A stretch of 64,000 nt of DNA from Chlamydiae bacterium Ga0074140 (lineage in GTDB: Bacteria > Chlamydiota > Chlamydiia > Chlamydiales > Rhabdochlamydiaceae), in the NCBI GenBank assembly GCA_001464115.1, contig LNES01000003.1:704943-768942 (forward strand), given 5' to 3'. This document shows positions 59,618-64,000 of the stretch, piece by piece. Each line of letters opens with the position of its first letter. Within the stretch, counting starts at the first letter, position 1. A model generated the notes under the pieces. The model saw nothing but the letters and a program-made list of their open reading frames with translations. It made no database searches and was not told where the DNA came from. The translations under genes and the position numbers were made by a program.

Positions 59618-60130
59618 ATGAAAAAACATCTCATGCTTTTTTTCTGCGTTCTTCTCTGCTCTAGTTTGTTCGCTGAAGAGGTTTCTCAAAAAAAGCAGAA
59701 GCGTGTTTATGTTGATATTGTTGGAGATCTCTTCCACTCAGGCCACGTTGAATTCTTCAAAAAAGCAAGAACCTATGGCGACTACCTAATCGTTGGCGTG
59801 CTCGCGGATGATGTTGTTGAAGAGTACAAAAGAACACCGATCTTAACTTTAGACGAACGCGTGCGTGTCATCTCTGCATGCAAATATGTCGACGAGGTCA
59901 TCGTAGCTCCACCACTCCGTTTAACCGAAGCGATGATCCGCAAATATCAGATCGATTACGTCGTCCATGGCGACGATTTTAACAAAGATCTGCTCAATGA
60001 TCAGTATGGCGTCTCTCTAAAGCTCGGCATCTTCCGCACCGTCCCCTACACCCCCGGCGTCTCCACAACCGACATCATCAAGCGTATCGTCACTCGCTAC
60101 GACGAGGGTGAATTCCGCAAAAAGAAATAG
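59618..60130 (+). CDS. Cytidylyltransferase-fold protein with signal peptide
   Basis: The start MKKHLMLFFCVLLCSSLFAE is a clear signal peptide, then the nucleotidyltransferase fold follows: VYVDIVGDLFHSGHVEFFKK with the HSGH motif (HxGH), YLIVGVLADD, RTPILTLDERVRVISACKYV, DYVVHGDDFNK and a VSTTDIIKRI end. It resembles CTP:phosphoethanolamine/glycerol-3-phosphate cytidylyltransferases, cytosolic enzymes elsewhere. Export implies action in the periplasm or host side, or that the nucleotide is host-derived. The LysE-like gene starts 3 bp later. Confidence 0.85.
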   Translation: MKKHLMLFFCVLLCSSLFAEEVSQKKQKRVYVDIVGDLFHSGHVEFFKKARTYGDYLIVGVLADDVVEEYKRTPILTLDERVRVISACKYVDEVIVAPPLRLTEAMIRKYQIDYVVHGDDFNKDLLNDQYGVSLKLGIFRTVPYTPGVSTTDIIKRIVTRYDEGEFRKKK

Positions 60131-60133
60131 GAG

Positions 60134-60748
60134 ATGAAAACCTCTTATCTTCCATTTCTGAAGGGATTCTTCACAGGGGCCGGCTTGATTATCGCAATCG
60201 GGGCACAGAACGCTTTCGTGCTTAAGCAAGGCCTCAAGAAAAATCACGTCTTCATCGTTGCGCTTTTTTGTGCAATTGCAGACTCTCTTCTTATCGTCCT
60301 CGGCGTTAGCGGACTTGGAGTGATTCTCACAAGCAACCGCACCTTGCTACTCGTTGCAAAGTGGGGAGGCGCTTCTTTTCTTTTCTGGTACGGTCTCCGT
60401 GCTTTTCGCGCCGCACTCCATTCAGAAAGCCTTCGCACACAAGATGAACCCGTAAACCAGAACCTAAAAAAAGTGCTCCTGACCTTGACAGCCCTTACAT
60501 TTTTAAACCCACATGTCTATTTGGACACCCTAATACTGCTGGGCACGATCGGAGCTCAATTTGAAAAAGCTTCAAGAGCGCTATTTGCAGCAGGCGCAAT
60601 TCTCGCCTCGACAGCCTGGTTCTTTACACTCTGCTACGGAGCACGCCTCTTAGCTCCTCTTCTTAGAAATCCCCGCGCGTGGAAGATCATAGACTTTGTC
60701 ATCGGCTGCATCATGTGGTCTATCGCGCTATCCCTCCTCCTCACTTAA
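60134..60748 (+). CDS. LysE/ArgO-type amino acid exporter
   Basis: Six-helix inner-membrane exporter: KGFFTGAGLIIAIGAQNAFV (signature first helix and loop), CAIADSLLIVLGVSGLGVIL, FLFWYGLRAFRAALHSE and TALTFLNPHVYLDTLILLGT. This matches LysE/ArgO, exporters of basic amino acids. 204 residues is typical. It begins 3 bp after the cytidylyltransferase gene and ends 20 bp before a palindromic repeat. Confidence 0.9.
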   Translation: MKTSYLPFLKGFFTGAGLIIAIGAQNAFVLKQGLKKNHVFIVALFCAIADSLLIVLGVSGLGVILTSNRTLLLVAKWGGASFLFWYGLRAFRAALHSESLRTQDEPVNQNLKKVLLTLTALTFLNPHVYLDTLILLGTIGAQFEKASRALFAAGAILASTAWFFTLCYGARLLAPLLRNPRAWKIIDFVIGCIMWSIALSLLLT

Positions 60749-60768
60749 ATGCAGGCATATCTGCTCTT

Positions 60769-60876
60769 TGAGCGCGAAGCGCTCCATGGAATGCGGCGCT
60801 CCGCGCCGCCTTACTTGAATAAATCCAAGGCGGTGCGCAGCACCGCACTCCAAAGAGCTCGCCTTAGGCTCGCTCA
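60769..60876. repeat. ~108 bp palindromic repeat, copy 2
   Basis: Same layout as 411-519: outer TGAGCG / CGCTCA, inner inverted halves with GCGCCGCCTT / AAGGCGG and a CACTCCAAAGAGCTCGCCTT tail shared with copy 1. It lies between the LysE-like gene and a broken LRR gene, whose remaining part starts 3 bp after it. Confidence 0.75.
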
Positions 60877-60878
60877 AG

Positions 60879-61112
60879 ATGCTCGGTGAACATGGGCAAA
60901 AGCTCGAATCGCTTGATCTCTCTCACTCCTCTTATCGGGATGCTGACCTTTTGCAAATTGCAGAGAAATGCCATAAGCTCAAAAGCATCAATCTGTATTC
61001 CAGTAGCCAAGACAGCCGTACGAATCCCTCCCAATTAACAGCGCAGATCCAAGACAAAAATCCTACGCTCAAGGTGAAAGGTCTTGATCGGAGCCCTGAG
61101 AAAAAGAAGTAG
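60879..61112 (+). pseudogene. C-terminal remnant of an LRR protein
   Basis: A 77-residue frame begins directly at the end of the palindromic repeat and encodes about two leucine-rich repeats of the Cys-containing type found in F-box/LRR proteins: KLESLDLSHSSYRDADLLQI, AEKCHKLKSINLYSS. A Lys-rich tail follows. No upstream promoter or N-terminus is visible; the repeat occupies the place where the rest should be. Most likely the tail end of a larger gene cut by repeat insertion or deletion. A short real gene is possible but less likely. Confidence 0.55.
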
Positions 61113-61136
61113 TAGATTTCTGATTGATTTTAAAAG

Positions 61137-61210
61137 TAGCGGTAGTCGGATTCGAACCAACGACAAACGGATTATGATTCCGCTGCTCTAACCAACTGAG
61201 CTATACCGCC
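61137..61210 (-). tRNA. tRNA with CAT anticodon (elongator Met, or Ile2)
   Basis: Reverse-strand cloverleaf of 74 nt: acceptor GGCGGTA / TACCGCT with G1-U72 and A73, D-arm AGCTCAGTTGGTTAGAGC, anticodon stem GCGGA / TCCGT around ATCATAA (anticodon CAT) and T-arm with GGTTCGAATCC. CCA is not encoded. CAT can mean elongator Met or, after lysidine modification, Ile for AUA; the sequence alone does not settle this, though Met seems slightly more likely. Confidence 0.9.
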
Positions 61211-61305
61211 GTGAGAGGAAGAGCAAAAGTGAAGAAGGGGTAGATCGAAATCTTTTTTAATCTTCTTCAGTTTTGCGTTCTGCATTCTGACTTCTGATTT
61301 AAAAA

Positions 61306-61378
61306 TAGCGGGGGAAGGATTCGAACCTCCGGCCTTTGGGTTATGAGCCCAACGAGCTAACCACTGCTCCACCCCGCG
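61306..61378 (-). tRNA. Initiator tRNA-fMet (CAT)
   Basis: Reverse-strand cloverleaf of 73 nt starting CGCGGGGTGGAGCAGTGG, with the three consecutive G-C pairs in the anticodon stem (GGG / CCC around CTCATAA) that mark initiators. The first acceptor pair is unpaired (C1 with U72), also an initiator trait, though bacteria usually have C1-A72. CCA is not encoded. It follows the other CAT tRNA by 95 bp on the same strand. Confidence 0.93.
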
Positions 61379-61459
61379 ATAAGATGAAGGAGAACATTAA
61401 CAAAGGCGGTGATTAACCTCAAGCAGTGGAATTTTAAAGATTCACGCTGCTCAATCTGC

Positions 61460-61792
61460 CTAGACAGGCATCAAGCCATCTCTTCGGTCGCCAAAGGCCA
61501 TACCCATAATCACGCTCACAGCACAAGAGGAGAGGTTGAGTGCTATAGCCAAGGGGAGATCGATCGGACCACACAGAAATGTTGTGGCTAAAACAGCAAC
61601 CACAACAGCAATCACGCGTGAAGTAACAAGAGCCATACAAGGGTCATTTTCAAGGATTTTAAAAGCGATTGCGCTTACAGCCATATCGATGAGGTTGTAA
61701 GTAACACCCACTGGGGTAGAAAGTTGGTTGTAGTGGGAGATGGCAAATCTTGTCCCCGCGCCTATTAAACCTCCAACAGCGATCCCTGCCAT
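61460..61792 (-). CDS. Hypothetical small membrane protein, 110 aa
   Basis: Not recognised. Three hydrophobic segments with many small residues (MAGIAVGGLIGAGTRFAISH at the start, VIAVVVAVLATTFLCGPIDL and IALNLSSCAVSVIMGMAFGD). No known motif. AAGGAG precedes the ATG. It is 39 bp downstream of the large fusion gene at 61832 and may be expressed with it; hydrophobic pairs could target an inclusion membrane, as in Inc proteins. Confidence 0.65.
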   Translation of the reverse strand: MAGIAVGGLIGAGTRFAISHYNQLSTPVGVTYNLIDMAVSAIAFKILENDPCMALVTSRVIAVVVAVLATTFLCGPIDLPLAIALNLSSCAVSVIMGMAFGDRRDGLMPV

Positions 61793-61831
61793 AATATGCT
61801 CCTTTTAAGGTGTAAAAAACATTTAATAGGC

Positions 61832-63943
61832 TTAAATAATAACATTTTTTCCAGATTTTTTTCGAGCCTTTTCCATAAAGAATTTATAGATATTTTTATT
61901 ACCTTGGATGGTTCTATCATAGAAGGCAAACATCTCTCTTGTTTGTTCAGTGGGGGTGACTTCGCCCTTACGCATTAAATTTTCTACCATTTGTCTCTCA
62001 CGCTCGAGAGAGGGATGGATCTCGGGATGAATCTGACTCCCAATAAAGTTCTCGTCACGGCTGACAAAAAATTTGTTTATATTGCCAGCTTTCATCACAA
62101 CCTCTAAATCCCTTCCCATCTGATCAGAGGCCTGATGATGTGCAGAATAGCCATGGAAGTCGTCGCCTACAAGAGTGCGGATCCACTCTTTGCGCGAAGA
62201 GTCGGTGAATTCCATCGGCTGAAGGCCAGATTGACCTGGAACGTGCTGCTTTAGAGTGCCCCCAAAGTAGACGTTGATCAACTGTGATCCGCGGCATGTT
62301 CCCATCGTGGGAGTTCTGTTTTGATGAGCCTCAGACACAAGAGCAAATTCGATCATACTCCGACGCATGTCAGCATTTGTGAAGGTGAACTCCTCTCTTT
62401 TGGCTTGATAAAACTCCGGTTCTATATCGTGACCCCCTGGAAGGGCAAGGCCGTCGCAATGCTGAAGGTATCGAGTTGCACGCGCTTTAACTTTAGCAAG
62501 CTGCGACCCCTCTTTAGCTCGCTTCAAGATCTCATCAGGAACACTCAACATGTTCTTCGGCTTGGCTTGCTGCACCTGGGCAATTAATCGTTCTACCTCA
62601 CTGTCTAAAAGCTCTGGATCCAGATCGTCCGGCATGCACTCGAAGCGAAGAGGGATTGCACCGTGTTGCCTTAAAGCTGTATCGATCATTGGCGTAAAGA
62701 GGCCTGGCTGTCTGAAATTCCAGGAGATTCCCACAACAGGTTTGGTGATGCTGTTTGGTGTGCAGTTCTTAAGTGCAAATTTCTCTCCGCCATTAAACAA
62801 CAGACAATCCGTTAAATCCGAGTCGCTGATGAGGCCATCTCTTACTATCGCCATCAGAAAACTTGTCTCTTGCATTTTGCACTTGTGCAGTGAAATGCCA
62901 TCGAGAACGGAGTCGTTAAAATAAGAATAGCGCAAGTCGGAGTTCAAGATGGTGACATCTTTAAATTGGGCGTTAACGATACATGCAAAACTGAAATTGC
63001 ATCCGTTGAAGCAGCTGTTTGTCACGAAGCTGTTAATCCAGCTGGTGCGCTTAAACAGACACGAGTCAGCTACAATCTTGTGGAAATGTGCGCGCTCAAA
63101 GTTGACTTCATTAAAATCGCACTTTTGGAAGTACATGTTGCTAAGCTTTACTCGGCTTAGATCGGCTGTCGTTTTGAAGTTGATCCCCTTGATATGACTC
63201 GAAATCCCTTTTTCTATGAGAAGCGACTCCATATCGACAAGGGCTGAGGGTGGATTTTTATTCCGCGCTTTACACATCTCTCCATACAGCAGAGACCAAT
63301 CTGCCTGAGAGAGCTGTTTTCCAAAGTAGTTGCGGTGAAGCGTTTTTAGATAAGGGCAAGCAGAGTACGCGCGAATTGAGGCCAGAAGAACGCTCGCAAT
63401 AATCTCAGGAAGGTGAGCACGACCCTCTTCGCTGCACTGGCGATAAGCTTGGCCTACTTCGACCAGCGTTTGAATCACGAGCGAAAGTGCGATCCACTCA
63501 GGAGTTGCAAGACAGACGGAAGCGATATAGATCAGCTGGTGCAGTGTCTGACACACCACCTTAGCCGCTTCTACTCCCTCTCGATTCCAAACGTGGATGA
63601 GAAGCGTATAAAGATTGATGCCTAGTTGATAGACATTTGAGACTGCAAACTGGCCAAACGGCAAGAGGATGCTAAGCGCGGTGGAAGTCCCCACAATAAT
63701 CAGGTGGAAAGATTTACCTCCAAATGCGAGCCACCCATCCTCCTCATAATGGGCTCTAATATCTTGCACAATTGTCCAAGATTGAACACCGCCCATTCCA
63801 AGCGAAGCAACCATGCCAGTTGTTCCATTTAGGCATAAGAAGGGAAAGGCGATCTTAGCCACCCTTGCGGCTGTTTCATTTTCAATAGATCCGGCGTCAT
63901 GCAACAACGGATCTATTCTTGTATTTAGATCTAAATTAATCAT
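61832..63943 (-). CDS. Membrane / pentapeptide-repeat / C26 amidotransferase-like fusion protein
   Basis: A 703-residue three-part protein. Residues to about 200 carry several hydrophobic segments (FHLIIVGTSTALSILLPFGQ and others). The middle, about 255-375, has pentapeptide-like steps such as ADLSRVKLSNMYFQKCDFNE and VNFERAHFHK. The last ~300 are a class I glutamine-amidotransferase/gamma-glutamyl-hydrolase fold: CDGLALPGGHDIEPEFY, PTMGTCRGSQLINVYFGGTL (nucleophile Cys) and GSQIHPEIHP (His-x-Glu). PuuD-like C26 enzymes cut gamma-glutamyl bonds; substrate here is unknown. Membrane targeting suggests a role at the inclusion or cell envelope. Confidence 0.8.
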   Translation of the reverse strand: MINLDLNTRIDPLLHDAGSIENETAARVAKIAFPFLCLNGTTGMVASLGMGGVQSWTIVQDIRAHYEEDGWLAFGGKSFHLIIVGTSTALSILLPFGQFAVSNVYQLGINLYTLLIHVWNREGVEAAKVVCQTLHQLIYIASVCLATPEWIALSLVIQTLVEVGQAYRQCSEEGRAHLPEIIASVLLASIRAYSACPYLKTLHRNYFGKQLSQADWSLLYGEMCKARNKNPPSALVDMESLLIEKGISSHIKGINFKTTADLSRVKLSNMYFQKCDFNEVNFERAHFHKIVADSCLFKRTSWINSFVTNSCFNGCNFSFACIVNAQFKDVTILNSDLRYSYFNDSVLDGISLHKCKMQETSFLMAIVRDGLISDSDLTDCLLFNGGEKFALKNCTPNSITKPVVGISWNFRQPGLFTPMIDTALRQHGAIPLRFECMPDDLDPELLDSEVERLIAQVQQAKPKNMLSVPDEILKRAKEGSQLAKVKARATRYLQHCDGLALPGGHDIEPEFYQAKREEFTFTNADMRRSMIEFALVSEAHQNRTPTMGTCRGSQLINVYFGGTLKQHVPGQSGLQPMEFTDSSRKEWIRTLVGDDFHGYSAHHQASDQMGRDLEVVMKAGNINKFFVSRDENFIGSQIHPEIHPSLERERQMVENLMRKGEVTPTEQTREMFAFYDRTIQGNKNIYKFFMEKARKKSGKNVII

Positions 63944-64000
63944 GCACGTAAATATTAAACGAAAACAGAAAGAATAAGAATATAATAAAAAATTAAATAA

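Overview
The window looks like a chromosome segment of an environmental (non-Chlamydiaceae) chlamydia. Pointers are a TyrP-type aromatic amino acid permease, an ATP/ADP-translocase-like carrier, a SET-domain protein, F-box and leucine-rich-repeat proteins typical of bacteria living in eukaryotic cells, a small Lys/Arg-rich histone-tail-like protein, and short AT-rich gaps between densely packed genes. Aconitase, malic enzyme and a cytochrome bd oxidase suggest a fuller metabolism than that of animal-pathogenic Chlamydia. The lineage is inferred from gene content; no rRNA is present.

Region by region: 1-16 kb holds housekeeping and transport genes (amino acid permease fragment, nitroreductase, histidine phosphatase, exported superoxide dismutase, DedA-like protein, Sua5/TsaC, TyrP, SMR pump, SET-domain protein, FKBP, RluA-type enzyme, dicarboxylate symporter, aconitase, TPR protein). 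16-21.4 kb is a block of probable host-interaction genes: a protein with YopT-like Cys/His/Asp spacing coupled to an LRR protein, an F-box protein and a Ser-rich protein. 21.4-28.7 kb is one giant autotransporter built from 95-residue repeats. 28.8-31.3 kb has a Nudix hydrolase, an outer-membrane barrel, a TauE/SafE carrier and a small hypothetical protein.

31.3-47.1 kb is the highlight: a complete-looking gene cluster for a ribosomally made, heterocycle-bearing peptide (RiPP) of the nitrile-hydratase-leader-peptide (NHLP/TOMM) type. Leftward genes encode export: a TolC-like channel, an HlyD-like adaptor, a C39-peptidase ABC transporter and a second ABC transporter. Rightward genes encode a first precursor, a fused ThiF-like/YcaO cyclodehydratase, a SagB-type dehydrogenase and a second precursor, followed closely by a type III polyketide synthase, a His-rich membrane protein and a methyltransferase. 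The two arms diverge from a shared promoter region at 40.08-40.21 kb. A self-processed, exported azol(in)e peptide, perhaps alongside or joined to a methylated polyketide or alkylresorcinol-type product, would be unusual for a chlamydia.

47-64 kb returns to metabolism and transport (thiol peroxidase, malic enzyme, NTT-like carrier, HD phosphohydrolase, IMPDH/GMP-reductase-family enzyme, glycosyltransferase, cydAB), then a pair of exported enzymes (PhyH-type dioxygenase and a cytidylyltransferase), a LysE-type exporter, two CAT-anticodon tRNAs and a membrane/pentapeptide/C26-amidotransferase fusion.

The window also carries several families of non-coding foldback repeats. Three copies of a 450-560 bp element (10.2, 36.5 and 55.2 kb) have GACATGTCGGGG-type ends and mutually inverted halves. 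Two copies of a ~108 bp palindrome lie near the two ends of the window. Single palindromes lie at 42.8, 50.3 and 53.1 kb. Two of these repeats sit inside the RiPP cluster. No transposase, integrase, CRISPR array or rRNA gene was seen.
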